Assembly: GCA_025716815.1 (NCBI GenBank)
Contig: JAIXMN010000005.1
Coordinates: 248,001-312,000 of the forward strand
DNA: 64,000 nt
Source of the DNA: Dichotomocladium elegans
Taxonomy: Eukaryota > Mucoromycota > Mucoromycetes > Mucorales > Lichtheimiaceae
Direction of reading: 5' to 3'
The position numbers and the translations under genes are program-made. The notes under the pieces were generated by a model. It was not told the origin of the DNA, did no database searches, and saw only the letters and a list, made by a program, of their open reading frames with translations. Shown here in pieces: positions 51,749 to 63,710 of this stretch (the stretch's first letter is position 1; each line of letters starts with the position of its first letter).

Positions 51749-54480
51749 ATGAGCGTTCTCGGTACGTCCCCATGACGCATTGGTCTTACGCCTGCCTGCA
51801 TTCCGAATGGCTTTCTTTCACGATCTCATTCTCTTTGCGTTTTAGTAACGACTACATTCTCTCAGGGAGCCGTGTTTTATGCGGGTGAAACCGTTTCCTG
51901 CACTATTACATTCACCAATCCCCTGCCCACGCTTCCAAAGCCACCCAGCGCATCGTCGTCTTCATCATCATCCTATAGTCGGCGCTCCAGCGCGCGCCTT
52001 CAGCAGCCGGCCCCTCGACATCTTCAGGGAAATGCAAATCACAGCCGCCCTCCATCAGTACATTCGTCATTTGAACAGGAACAGCAACTGCCACGAGAGC
52101 TCCAGAATATGCGACCCTCCCGCGACTATGAAGGTACTGTACGGCCAGGCACAATGTCGCCCCCACCAGCTCGAGTGCCACCTGCAAGGTCGGCCGCCAC
52201 AAGGCTGACCTCCCTTGCATCGTCAACATTCTCCTTCCTCACTGGACGATTGCAACAATCGCCGCCGGCACCAGCAGCACCAGAGGAGATACCGACAGAG
52301 GCGCGAATCGTCGAATGGGAGGAATCAAAATGTAAAAAAGATCGTTTCGCTCCTGCTGCTGTTATCACACCTCTTTTGCGTCTGGCTCACACCTTGCTTG
52401 AATTGGACATGTTTAGTAGAGGATACCAAGTTAGCAAGACTGGACGAAAGGATGGTAGGCGATGGTACGAGCGGCGAGCCGATCGCTATCGAACTGGGTG
52501 ATACGATGATACCGACTCCCCGATCTAGCGTGGATACGCACTCCATGATAGAGCCGTTTTATAACGATGCAAGCCGTCGTAGTTCAATGGATTCGCTGGC
52601 TTCTGCTAACCCGTACCATGGACGAGCTTCACAGTTTTCTGCTCCACGACTCTCCCAAATTCTCCTTCGTTCATCTACAGGACCAGCGGTTGCGAAAAAG
52701 CCTGAACACTTGCTATGGGGGTTTGCACAGGTGGTGGGTAACTTTATCGTTGATCCTACCTTGATCAACAATAATGAATTTGCGCCACTCAAGCAACGTA
52801 CCATGTATCGGCCGCATGGTGCGGGAATGGGAGGTGGTGGTGCTTTCTTGATGGGCCGGAATGATGTACATTCAAAGATAGGCAAGGATATGCAAGGATG
52901 AACTAATTCAAGTGTGGAAGGGCGGCTAACGTTCATAACACTTCAAATAGATACCCGTACGACGCCTGTGATTTCTACGCCTCCTTCCATTCTCTTCGTT
53001 GATCTTGACTTAGCGCCCGGCGAAACCAAAAAATGCAAGTATAGCGTTTACTGGACGCTGACACTGACACTGACTGAGAGTGATGAATGCATAGTCTCTT
53101 ATAAGCTGAAGCTTCCAAACGACATCCCTCCATCTCATCGAGGCAAAGCAATACGGTTCAGTTATTCACTGGTGGTGGGTACCCAACGTGCAAATAATGG
53201 TCTTTCGACCGGCCAAGGCCAGGTTGTACAGATTCCATTTCGGGTGTTGAACCATGTAACGGGTAAAGTTTCCTCAGATCCTTATTCGAATATTCTTTAT
53301 TAACGGTTCAAGCAGAGGATGGATCACGCCCGATATACGACCTCATGAACCCAGTGGTGATGTACAAGGATGAAGCCATTGTTGAAGCATTCTCGGATGA
53401 TGATTTCAAAAAGCCGAAGCTCAACATGAGACGAAGGGCGTCCAACAAAACTGGTACGCGCGTTGAGCTTTTCGTCATACATTTTTTCTGGTTTATCCCC
53501 TGAATTTTAAAATAGCTAGTGACAAGGCACGTGACGAGTTCATAGCCTACGTAAATGCGCTGTCGAATCCGACAAATGGAAGTGTTTCTTTCCACGAGAT
53601 CACAAGGCGGGAGAGCGATGCCTATGAAGAACCAACAGCTGAGCAGAATCAAGACGATGAAGATATTGCAGAGAAACGCATGCTTGGGCGGGCATGCGCG
53701 CAGATAGTCTCACGAATAACGAACTCAAGCACCAAAGGTAGCTTTAGAAATGGAGATCCTGCTTCGTTTATTACTGACTGGAAATACACGCAGCCATGTT
53801 TGATATTGGAAAAAGTCATATGAGGGTCGCGCAATTACATCTGACCAAGACCTCGTACCGCCTAGGCGAGGCTGTTCTGGGCGTCCTTGACTTTGAAGGG
53901 GCAGCATTACCCACATATGAGGTTCGGCGAGAAAGACAAAAGAAAAGAATCGATGAGAGCATTAATTGTGGTGATAGGTCTCTATCTTGTTAGAGAGCAA
54001 TGAGGTGGTTGAAAGCGACATAGCTCTTCGCCAGCCACATCAGATAGCGCGCATCTCACGAAAATGTTATGCTGAGCACCATTCCTTTTGTCTCTCACAT
54101 CAACGGCTGTCATTTTCGCTACCTATTCCAACCATAGCATCGCCTGAATTCCAAACTACTGGAGGTACGAGAGCCCGAAGAGATGAGCGAACTTGCGTTG
54201 ATATTGTTGTTTTTTTTTTCTCCTAGTGAAATTGCAATATTACATTAAGCTTGAGTTTATCGTATCCCAAAAAGCGGTGCAAGCAAGCACCCCTGCTACT
54301 TCCACCGCCTCTCCATCATTTATCCCCATCAACGTAGACGAGCGACATAGACACTACCAAGCTGCTCAAAATATCAATGTGAGCACCTTTGACTGTCAGA
54401 TTCCTATCCGAGTATATGGTGCCCCAGGAGGAACTGATCGAGCAGTGTATGGCCGTCCATACACGTTTTTTGTACAGTAA
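51749..54480 (+). CDS. RGP1: Rgp1 family protein, subunit of Ric1-Rgp1 Rab GEF
   Basis: Predicted partner of Ric1 in the exchange factor for Ypt6/Rab6 at the Golgi. Exons 51749-51761, 51846-52331, 52417-52881, 52951-53262, 53313-53453, 53516-53737, 53794-53921, 53978-54164 and 54227-54480 give 735 aa. Arrestin-like beta segments are visible: VFYAGETVSCTITFTNP at the start, TRTTPVISTPPSILFVDL, YDLMNPVVMYKDEAIVEAF, GKSHMRVAQLHLTKTSYRLGE and KLQYYIKLEFIVSQ near the end. Ser/Pro-rich insertions (about 35-160) separate them. Intron 3 uses a GC donor (ATAG|GCAAGG), needed to keep the frame into TRTTPV. The 13-nt first exon encodes MSVL. Converges on ALG13. Confidence 0.85.
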
Positions 54481-54614
54481 CACAATAATATCCATGAACA
54501 ACAAACTTCTTCCGCCCTCTCCCACCCATAAATATCATTTTTCATTATGTAGATCAAGAAGCCTCTTTAATCCTATCGTAATAAAATGTATGTTCCTCTC
54601 TTTTCCAGAGATGT

Positions 54615-55283
54615 TTACGCGAACCCCATGTGGTCATCAATCAGCTTTGCAAATGTATCCGTGGCGGCCTTTGGAAACTCTGCCATTTGCCGTTGCGCAT
54701 TCATCCTTCGCAAGGCGTCTTCAAGCGCGCTATCACCACCGACCTCTATTAGATATTCTTGTGCTTCACGTAATAAACACACGTACCTGATGGTGCTACA
54801 TTCGCAGTAATTCTTTTCCTTCATCGCTTGGGCAAGTTCACTCTGATGGTTGTCCATCAAGCCGCTGTTACTGACTACAATCAGACGTTTTTGAAGGCGA
54901 AGTGCCTGAAGAATGGATCCAGCGCCTTTAAATATGGGTGGGTATGAATTGAATGACTTGCTTTCGTCCCGCCACTACCACCACCTCCTCCTCCCGTACG
55001 ATAACCAGAGTAGAAATGTACCAGCATGACTTATAACAAGATCAGCAGCTGCCATGTCGTCATTTATAGACGGTTTATACGCGTAACCCGATACTGTAAT
55101 GTCTAGCTGGGCATCCTGTAGCTTAGCTAGATTGTGCATATAGATGGGCTCCCCAGAGCCATACTGGATTAACAGTGAGCAATACCCGAGCGAAACGAGA
55201 GTAGAAACAAACGAAAGGCTTGTTGCTGCATTCACAAGCTCGTTGAAAGAGGTGGTGCCAACAGTGATAAATACAGAAGCCAT
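54615..55283 (-). CDS. ALG13: UDP-GlcNAc transferase catalytic subunit Alg13
   Basis: With Alg14, adds the second GlcNAc to dolichol-PP-GlcNAc on the cytosolic face of the ER. Minus-strand exons 55283-55022 and 54925-54615 give 190 aa, the usual size of fungal Alg13. Motifs: VFITVGTTSFNELV at the N-terminus, LVISHAGAGS (about 82-92) across the intron, and VVSNSGLMDNHQSELA for the nucleotide-sugar site. A 39-nt stretch near 54782-54744 could be an extra in-frame intron, as its residues are not typical of the family. Stops of RGP1 and ALG13 lie 134 bp apart. Confidence 0.9.
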
Positions 55284-55317
55284 ATAAAAGGGGAGAGAGG
55301 GGGATGATCAAAGGAAA

Positions 55318-55402
55318 AGAACCCTCGAAAATCTTTTTTGGGGGGTTCTCTCTCTCTCTCTCTCTCTCTCTTTCCCCTCGCTTCCCCTCTCTCTCTCTAT
55401 TA
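55318..55402. repeat. CT microsatellite upstream of HFI1
   Basis: Interrupted (CT)n tracts between 55348 and 55400 lie within the 127-bp divergent promoter region of ALG13 and HFI1. Confidence 0.85.
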
Positions 55403-55410
55403 ATTTTGTC

Positions 55411-57057
55411 ATGCCCGCAGAAACAGCTACCTCACCACCTTCATTACCGGCCACAATACCTTCCACAGTAATAACTTCCACTACAGTCCTTCCTAATAAT
55501 AATAATGCTGCGTCTAATTTACCAACAAAGTCCCCTGGAGCTACGCCTTCTTTAACACATGCAACGAGTACTATCACCACACCCCAAACTACACAATCCA
55601 CCACGGCTCCGATTATTATTACATCCACCGAAAATGAAAAAACATCTACGGCGCGAAGAGATCGTTCACATTTCAAGGGTAAATTCCCAGGCTTTATGAC
55701 ACCAACACAGCGCCAGGATGTACTTGCCATTAAACAACAATTGGCCGATGCGCTTGGCGAGAACGGACCGTTGTACTGGGACTCTCTGAAGGATTTCGTT
55801 GCCGGAAAGCTGAATCGGCAAGAATTCGATTTTTATGCGAACCTGTACCTAAGCCAAGAGAACGGCAAGTTTTTCTGTACACTTACCACATATATAATAC
55901 ATATATATCCTCGCGCACAGAGAAAGAATGCAGTGATTAATCCATGGCCATCTTTCCAGCTTACCTTCACAATGCTTTTATCTTAAGCACAGTGCACAAT
56001 GCACAAACGGCCTATCCTCCGACTTCAAAACACCGGGCTGTTGGTTGGTCGAAACGGAGGCGTGGCAAGGATGGGAGTGTCATCGATGGTGGCCAGTATA
56101 GAGATCCGGCGAAAAGGAAGCTCAAAATGGACATCATGTCACTCAGTAAAGCAGACCGCGATCGACTTAAGGCTCTTGTCAAGGTGATTTATGAAAGCCG
56201 CCTGTTATCTCTTATCTGGAAGAAATTCATTGTGGATCTGATTTGTTACAGGCTGGAGATAATGAAAAAATAAGGCCATTTGTCAAGGAGGTGCTAGGTC
56301 CTCGCATCAGTCGCGTGCCGCCTCTTCCTTTGCCTGCAGAACAATTACCGCCGAGTATGAAAAGAGAGAGAGGGAGGAGTAGCAGATATTAACCTTTTCT
56401 ATAGCTTTCAATACGGATTACGCGCGCGGTCTGCTAGCTCCATTATGCACAGATCTCAAGGAATTACCCGGGCCCGAGACCCTGCATGCCCGAATGACGA
56501 GTATTGCGCTTGAGCAAGGACTAATCGGAGGAGTGGCTGAAGATGTGGTGAATGCGATGCTATTTGCGACTGAGAGTTACATCAAGTCAGCTATTGCGAA
56601 TGCGGTGACAAAACGGCGGGTCAACCGATCAGTGGGCGTGAAACTGCGGAGGGACACGCCCGAAACTCGTGCGGCTGCCCTGGAACAAATCATTTCTCAG
56701 CGTCAAGATACTCAACCAGAAGCAGCTGCTCTTTCACCACAGCAAACAGTTGCGGACACAGAAATGACATTGTCCTTGCCATCATCATTAGCTTCTAAAG
56801 GTTCTGCTGAGGTCTGCAGTGCAAGGAGCGAGACCAGTGACCGGCAGTCAATTTCCTCCTCAATGTCTTCAATTGATACCCTCGTCGACTCGATCACTTT
56901 GCGGGACCTTGCCTTTTCCTTTGCAGTATCTCCCTACGTTCTTGTGGAGACTCCTCTGAATGCCGAGAAACTCACAGTGATGCTCACGGATAGCGAGAAT
57001 GAGGAAACAGATGATGATCTGGGTGACTCTAGCTCCGAAGACGTGTTTGATTTGTGA
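55411..57057 (+). CDS. HFI1: SAGA complex adaptor Hfi1/Ada1
   Basis: Histone-fold subunit of the SAGA coactivator. Exons 55411-55864, 55960-56183, 56252-56354 and 56405-57057 give 477 aa. A Thr/Ser-rich N-terminus is followed by the SAGA-Tad1-type segment (about 100-200): IKQQLADALGENGPLYWDSLKDFVAGKLNRQEFDFY, then LHNAFILSTVHNA. A histone-fold-like helix run (LHARMTSIALEQGLIGGVAEDVVNAMLFA) precedes an acidic tail. Intron 1 has a GC donor (AACG|GCAAGT). Divergent from ALG13. Confidence 0.87.
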
Positions 57058-57155
57058 GAGGGAAAAGCATGAGTTTAAATAAAGTAATTTAGAAGGGCGT
57101 CGAAAGCCCCACTTTTATTTTTCTTTTTCTCTTTTTTTTTTTTTTCTTCTACATC

Positions 57156-58717
57156 ATGTCACTGCTGCCACTGTCCGATATAGTTGTCCTTGAACTCGGT
57201 GGTCTTGCGCCTGTGCCATATGCAGGCATGATCCTCGCCGATTTTGGTGCTAAAGTGATCCGTGTCGACCGCCCAGGCCAAGGAAGCAGCGATGTCCTCG
57301 TAAGGTATTTATCGTCTGCACACAGGCATAGAGAGTGAGAGTGAGAGAGATATGGCAATGGCCGCACAATAAGCAATATGTCTATCTATCATCATCCCGA
57401 AAATTGATAGGAACAAACGCTCGGTTGCCTTAGATCTCAAGAAACCTGCCGCGCTTCGTGCACTGCGCCAGATGATCAAAAAGGCAGATGTGCTGCTAGA
57501 CCCATTTCGCCCTGGCGTGCTCGAGAAATTAGGATTGGATCCTCAGTTTCTCTTGGAAGACAATCCTCGTCTTATAGTTGCTCGTATCAGCGGCTTTGGG
57601 CAGAAGGGATCTGCCTCCGCAGCTGCTGGACATGACATCAACTATCTTGCGACTGCTGGTATATTGCAGGTAAACAGTAAACTACAGGTACCATTTCTCG
57701 GCGCATACTGGAACAAGTACATTCTATTCTAGATGATAGGACGTGAGGGCGAAGCGCCCATTCCTCCGCTGAACGTACTTGGTAAACGGGAGAAAAAAAG
57801 GGGGGGTGGGTCGGGAGCGGATAAAAAGTTTTAGTCATCTTTTCACACAAGCATATGCAACACGCATACCTACACAGCCGACTTTGCTGGTGGTGGATTG
57901 ATCTGCGTTATGGGTATTCTCATGTCACTTATCGAGCGAGAAAGGTCGGGTAAGGGCCAGATTATCGATGCCAACTTGGTAAGGTCATCTGGAGAGATGA
58001 AGAGAAAATCGGCACTCACGGATTTTAGTAGACCAGCGGCTCGTCGTATTTATCGACATTTCCTTTCTTGATGCAAAAGTTTGGCTTGGATTTTGCTGAC
58101 AAACGTGGCACGAATCTTCTTGACGGAGGTGCTCCATTTTATAGAGTCTACAAGACCAAGGATGGACGTTACATGTCGGTGTAAGTGGATGTCGTGGATT
58201 TTGTGCATTCCTAGGATTATAGAACGCACACAGACACCCAGTTCCTCATATTGCTGTATTCTCATGCAGAGGAGCTCTTGAACCTCAGTTCTACGCACAA
58301 TTGCTGAAGGGTATGGGTTTAGACCCTGACCGTTTGCCTGATCAACATGACCGCAACCAGTGGCCGGCCATGTCCAAGCTCTTTGCTGAGGTCTTTGTTA
58401 CCAAGACACAAGCAGAATGGACGCACCTCTTTGATGGTGTTGATGCCTGTTGCGCCCCTGTACTTTCCTTCCGTGAACCCATACCTGGCGCTTCCCCTGT
58501 CATCGACCCCGCAAAGCAATGGCCGCGCCAGGCTCTCCCTCCTCAACCTGCTCCCATTCTCTCTAGAACACCGGCCCGCGAGGTAGACTATGACAGTGCT
58601 ATTCCCATTTTAACTCCTGGAGAGCACACAGCAGAGGTCCTGGAGCAGTTTGGCTTGACAAAGGACGAGGTTTCCGCATTGATCAGCTCTGGCGCTGCAT
58701 TTAAGGCAAAACTATAG
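57156..58717 (+). CDS. Alpha-methylacyl-CoA racemase (CoA-transferase family III)
   Basis: Interconverts (R)- and (S)-2-methylacyl-CoA so branched fatty acids can enter beta-oxidation in peroxisomes or mitochondria. Exons 57156-57304, 57411-57669, 57733-57781, 57878-57978, 58032-58180 and 58270-58717 give 384 aa, the normal size. Motifs: [27 protein letters not shown] at the N-terminus, [23 protein letters not shown] (catalytic His-Asp pair near 122) and [14 protein letters not shown]. The C-terminus KAKL could act as a PTS1-like signal (xKL), suggesting peroxisomal import. Converges on ATP23 with a 43-bp gap. Confidence 0.92.
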
Positions 58718-58760
58718 AGAAATGGGAGCTCGACGTTGGGTATTGTGTATTGTGATTTTC

Positions 58761-59684
58761 TTATTGATGACGAGGCGTGGTTGTAATAAATGGGGCTGTG
58801 TCTTTGACACATCGATCAAACACCTGACGGACAATAGCAGAAGCTTCTACCTCGCCGCCGCAATGTACTGCCGTCGACCGAACCGCGTCATTCCATATAC
58901 AAGCTCGTTTTTCACCAGCAGACCGAATGTTACTGCATTGGCCTTGGATGGATTCCATATTATCAGCAAAAAACCGCTTTGTCCTTATACACACGCACAC
59001 ATACCGGAGTGGTATGTACTGCTCACAGTGATGGTTTACCTAGTGCGGATGCGCGAACTTCGCCGCACGCAACAAGATGACATATACTTGAGAATTTACC
59101 GGTGCGTATCTTGTCAAAGGCATGCACCAGCTCATGCACAAGCGTTTCCTCAAGCTGTTCCTTGGATCTGATGTTCTCACAGCAGATGACTACTCTACCG
59201 GCCCCGGCCCCATTCGAATGTTATTTCCTTCTCTTTTTCAGACCAAGAAGTCGCATAGAGGGTAAATACTCTTACTTGTTTACCTTCTGTACTGTCCATC
59301 GTAATATCCCATCCGAGACTACACGACCGTTTTATTTTTTCCTGACAATGAGTGGAAAGAGAAAGAGAGAAATGCCACATAGTTCAGACGCATACCGCTT
59401 CCTTTGTCCCTACGCACGACCTATATATATACGTAGCCCAGGTACGTCTGTCAATCTCTCTTTCTCTCTCGGGCATCTCGGGATGCATGCGCCTGCCCAA
59501 CTTGCCTGCATGTGATGCCTCGCCGTAGTCCGTCCTTGTTGAGCGCAAAAATGGCCTGCAGGAGCGTGGCTACTTTGGGCGAAGTTTCAAGGATATTTGC
59601 CAATTCAAGCGTGCATTGTTCCTCCGTGAACCTAGAGAGCCGTCTCGGGCAATTAAAGCCGTTGCATTGCAATCCCATGGGCAT
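58761..59684 (-). CDS. ATP23: Mitochondrial inner membrane protease Atp23
   Basis: Metalloprotease and chaperone for Atp6 assembly into ATP synthase. Minus-strand exons 59684-59502, 59318-59284, 59194-59040 and 58942-58761 give 184 aa. The zinc-protease motif HELVH (near residue 92) is within ETLVHELVHAFDK, followed by ACGEVRASAL (family ACxEIRAS) and the C-terminal VFDRCVKDTAPF (family DTxPF). Cysteines before HExxH are kept. The 35-nt exon 2 was placed by frame and by the GYYDGQYRRVVICCEN pattern; its donor (CAA|GTTGGG) is weak. A short N-terminus relative to other Atp23 suggests a missed 5' exon. Confidence 0.8.
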
Positions 59685-61229
59685 ATGTATGTGTGTAGGA
59701 CCACGCTCTTTCTCTCTCTCTCTATATATATATCGATCTTTTTATGCTTGAGCTGCTGTTTACATACGGTTGGCTAGGGGTCGAAAAGTCGAAAAAGCGC
59801 ATCGACTGGTTCTTCTTTTTTTTCTTCTTGTAGCTGTATAGCTACTGCTGTACGTAACAGAGACGTGTCATCGAAACAGGTACTGGACGGATGATAATCC
59901 CCAATTATACTCCGACGTATTTGCAAACCGCGCGGGGCGCGGAGGCATGATATTCTAACCGACGCAGGTGCTGTTGTTGCTGCTGTAATATAGCCGCCAG
60001 AACAATTGGGGATTTACCCAGGATTCACCATTCGGCAACGTTCTAAAGCAGTATCAGGACGATCCTGAAAGGATGAGCAACAGATAGGAGTGAGAAGCGC
60101 GAATATATATTCAGCATGCGCTGGACGAATAGCTTCCACAAGGGTACCGTAAGCGCTTCTCAAGTTGGAACCCATGCGTACTGTATCGCAATAAAGAGGG
60201 TGGTATAGAGAGATCGTCAGTTCACGGTCACCTGAGACTGTACTAGCTCAAGTCCTGGAAAGAGCAAAACAGGCTGTAACTCACCCACCAAACCCATTTG
60301 TAATATTGGAAACCTGAAGATAGAAATTCATGGTCATATTAATATCATTCACAAGCATGAGCTTAAAGTATCTCAGTTCTTTGAGGCGGGTTTCTACGCG
60401 GGGGGTGGGATGTTGTTCGCGAGATTCTTATCACACCATTTACGATATTCTTCTTGCTTCTCCACATATGATTTCGTCACGGTTTCATGATGAGAATGCA
60501 TAGCTTTACGATGCAGTTACGCCATAGACTCACGCATTTTCATGGCGGTGGCGACAGCAGCAGATATCGCCGAATACAGAGCTTCGGGAGTACAACTGAT
60601 GCAATTAGATCTTACTATTTCGCACTACTGACTAGGGCGTTTACTGCTACGTATGGCAACCGAGAACCAATGTTCCCCTACCAGCTGTGCTGATGGGATG
60701 CACTGACTAGCCCCGCTCACACAGATCGCTCTTGGTTCGTCTGCTTATTTGAGACCCTCGAATATACTTTTTTTTCTTGGGAGATACTGCTCGGTTCGCG
60801 CGTTCGCCAATAATCTCAGACCGTGTGATTTCCCAATGCAGATGTACTGCTAGGAGTTTTACAAAAGAGCACTTTGTTGTTGAGAAATCAGGAATGCAGT
60901 AAATTGGGATTATCTGAAGCACCGTTATCATGTGATCCGATTACTAAGCAACGCTTCAACAAAGATTACTAAGGAACTACTACCATACATCGATTAAACT
61001 CTCCGGAACAGTATCAATAGCTCATCAGTGAGCACCACAATAGAAAGGGCAGTTTGTATTTCTATCTCGTGTTACCCGGCAAGTCCTGACTATTACAGAA
61101 AAGGTTATGCGTCGTGTATCGGTAAAACATTTAGTTCTGTGATACAAGTGTCCATCTACAGCCCGCTTTGATTGATCCAGACAAGAGGTGCAGGGGGGGA
61201 AAGGTTGTTGGTCAAAATAAGGAATATTT
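59685..61229. other. 1.5-kb interval with minus-strand coding-like pieces
   Basis: Contains a minus-strand stretch (60590-60410) reading PEALYSAISAAVATAMKM, then after a possible tiny intron KSYVEKQEEYRKWCDKNLANN to a stop, and another (60405-60281) reading VETRLKELRYFKLMLVND in a shifted frame. A Cys-rich minus-strand frame lies at 61190-61025 (CTSCLDQSK, CPFYCGAH). I cannot build one gene from these. A BAR-like or coiled-coil protein or its pseudogene is possible. Confidence 0.3.
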
Positions 61230-62215
61230 TTATTTTCGTTTTCCGGAGCCTTTTCGCCCAAATAAAGCTTTCCGAATTGCTCTCACCCCAGAGTTTGTGG
61301 ATGTCCGATCATCCTCTCGCGCGGCATCCATTAGGTCATCAAGTGGGACAGATGCTAATGCACGCCATGCATAAAATAGCTCCATCTCATGTTTCAAAGC
61401 ATGTGTTGTTTGTTGAATGTCGGCCCAGAGCTCGGGGTTAGCACCATATCTGGTTGATATCGCGCTTTGGTATGCGTTCTGTCGAGAAGTATGTAGGTCA
61501 TAAAGAGAGCAACCTTTAACCGAAGGCCCACTTTACCTTGATGAACTCGGCCTCTTCAGTGTCATCCAATCTACTGAGTATCGCTTCGGTGGAGGCTTCA
61601 TCACTTCTGCTACAAGGCTCTATGTTTTTTTTTTTTTTATTTCAGTGAGAATCACAGAACAGCAATAGACTTATTTGAGCCATTCGCCTGTTTACCTTCT
61701 ACAATATCATGCTTTCCTAATTGCTCACGTAAGGCGTCGATGGTTTTTTGCAGACGTCCAATAGTGTTTAGAAGGTCCTGTACTTTGGAAAGGTGTGCTT
61801 CCTTGAGGGTTTTGATTTCGATTTCAAGCAGTTCTTTATCCTTTTCATAATGCACTAGGGATCAGAGACGTTCTGTCTAGGTCAATTCATCTTCCTGAGC
61901 AGAAGCAAACTTGAACGTCTTACTTTGAACCGATTGTTCAAATTTTTCGCGTTCCGTTTCCATAAGCCGACATTGGTGCCGCCATTTCTGCTGTTCATAG
62001 ACAGCCTTCTTGAGACTTTCCTATTGTAAGTGACATGTGCAATAGGTTCGCAATGGTGATTAAAAACGTTCTGTATGACAGGAGAGGGGGGACACGACGC
62101 AACATAACAAAAAAGCAGTGCGTGAAAAAGGGCTGACCTCCAATTGTCGAATCCTTGCATCCAGCTCCGCAACGGATTTTCCTTCCAAGATGAAGTCGAC
62201 GAGTTCTTTTGATTT
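61230..62215 (-). CDS. Coiled-coil protein, 5' end unresolved
   Basis: Minus-strand exons 62215-62138, 62020-61924, 61854-61696, 61619-61537 and 61478-61230 join in frame to 221 residues ending GRKGSGKRK. The first four exons form a continuous coiled coil (ELDARIRQLE, KKAVYEQQKWRHQCRLME, LLEIEIKTLKEAHLSKVQ, GRLQKTIDALREQL), followed by a Ser/Glu-rich spacer and a helical, basic C-terminus. The likely start is upstream, perhaps at ATG 62427 (MTDSKWA), but the first junction does not keep frame as I read it. No named family recognised; a tether or motor-adaptor role is only a guess. Confidence 0.6.
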
Positions 62216-62427
62216 CTAAAAAAAAAAAAAAAGGAGAGATAAATGCTTCAGTCTTTTCCATCTTGGACAAAGCATAGAAACAAACAGAGGAATCATTCTT
62301 GTGTGTCCAATTCGTTAGGGAACATTGGGAGCTGCACACCTAATGAGTAATCGGTACGACATTGTGTAGCATTGGCCGACGCTTAATATATATATCTGTA
62401 CCTGCCCATTTTGAGTCCGTCATAATT

Positions 62428-63710
62428 GACTTGTTTGCGTTTCACTGTGAACGGACCCACACTGCTGACTGATCGGCGAGGAAAAGGCGACGGTCGATAA
62501 CTCATGGCTGAGGAACGGAAGACAAGATAAATTATGAGCCATTCTTTGCAAAAGAAGGAAAGAATGAAGATATAGAGATCTATTCTGATCGGGACGGATG
62601 GGTTGGGAGATCTTAAATATCTCCCAATTACGCCAGAGATAGGGCGACGTCACCAAAGATGGGTTCGTGATTCAAGCAAGTACGACAATCGGTGATTGGA
62701 TAAGCACATTGGTTTCAGTTGGGGGGGTAGTGCGGATTGTGTTGTCCATAGTGATTTCTTTGCGCTGGCCTGCCCTGGGCAAGAAAAAGGCGTGACGCTC
62801 GATGCTACGAGAACGACAATAAACAGTCTTGGTCGGATCTTTTTTTTTTTCACGCCACATACTCGTTTCCATTACTGTATTATGACAAAGGGGAGAGGAT
62901 TTGCGCATGAAAAAGAACCTGCCCTGGGTTACTGAATTTCTTTTCCGACGATGAAGCAGGAACCAACCACGGGTTGAGTAACAAGCGAAGCCAATCTAAT
63001 ACGCACTGTAAAAACACAAAGCTTCTGATTGCGGCAGGGCACGTCGAACCCTAATCCACTGATTTCACTTTCTCTTCGAACCCTTTCGGCTTCCCTCTCC
63101 CCCTTCTTTTCTCTTTATCTGCATTAAAGTGTAGGAGCAATGTTTTGTTCCTGACAGAAGCGAGGGAAGGTGGACGTAAGATCCTGAAAAAAAAAGCGGT
63201 GACACACCATTGGCAGTCTAGTGGTATAAAAAAATATGTTTATCCGAGTAGGGTAATAAGCTGGGCTTGTATGCATAATCGAAGAGAAAGATTGCATGAT
63301 ACAGCAGACGAGCTAGGAAATTGAGAGATGTGCTTCGTGCTGCCGACCATCGCGGTATCGGTGTAGGGGGGATGCCTCTGCATGCGCCAATCGACAGACA
63401 CCAATCTCTCATAACTAGGCAATACCATGACGAGGGTAGAGAGGTATTATTATGATGAGAGTGCGGGTCTCAGCCATGTGCCGAAAAATAAAAAATTTGG
63501 ACCAGTCGCGCATTGCGAGAGAAAACTTTTCTCTTTCGAGCAAACAACCACCACTCAAAATTTTCTTTTGGTTCCTGGTTGTATTTCGCCTCCTTCGCGC
63601 CTGCCTATCCTTCGCTCCCCTCGGTTCCTGCTCAAAGCTCTCTTTCTTTTCTTTCTTTTTTTTCTCTTTCGTCATCCGCACCGCCTGGTTTTCTCCGTCT
63701 CTCCGTCACC
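62428..63710. other. intergenic (1.28 kb)
   Basis: Divergent promoter region between the coiled-coil gene and the gene at 63711. Contains short homopolymer runs and, before 63711, a strong C/T-rich leader (63560-63710). No exon recognised. Confidence 0.45.

Noticed and set aside
60487..60693. Plus-strand frame starting MMRMHSFTMQLRHRLTHF
   Set aside because: No motif and it is antisense to the more protein-like minus-strand segment.
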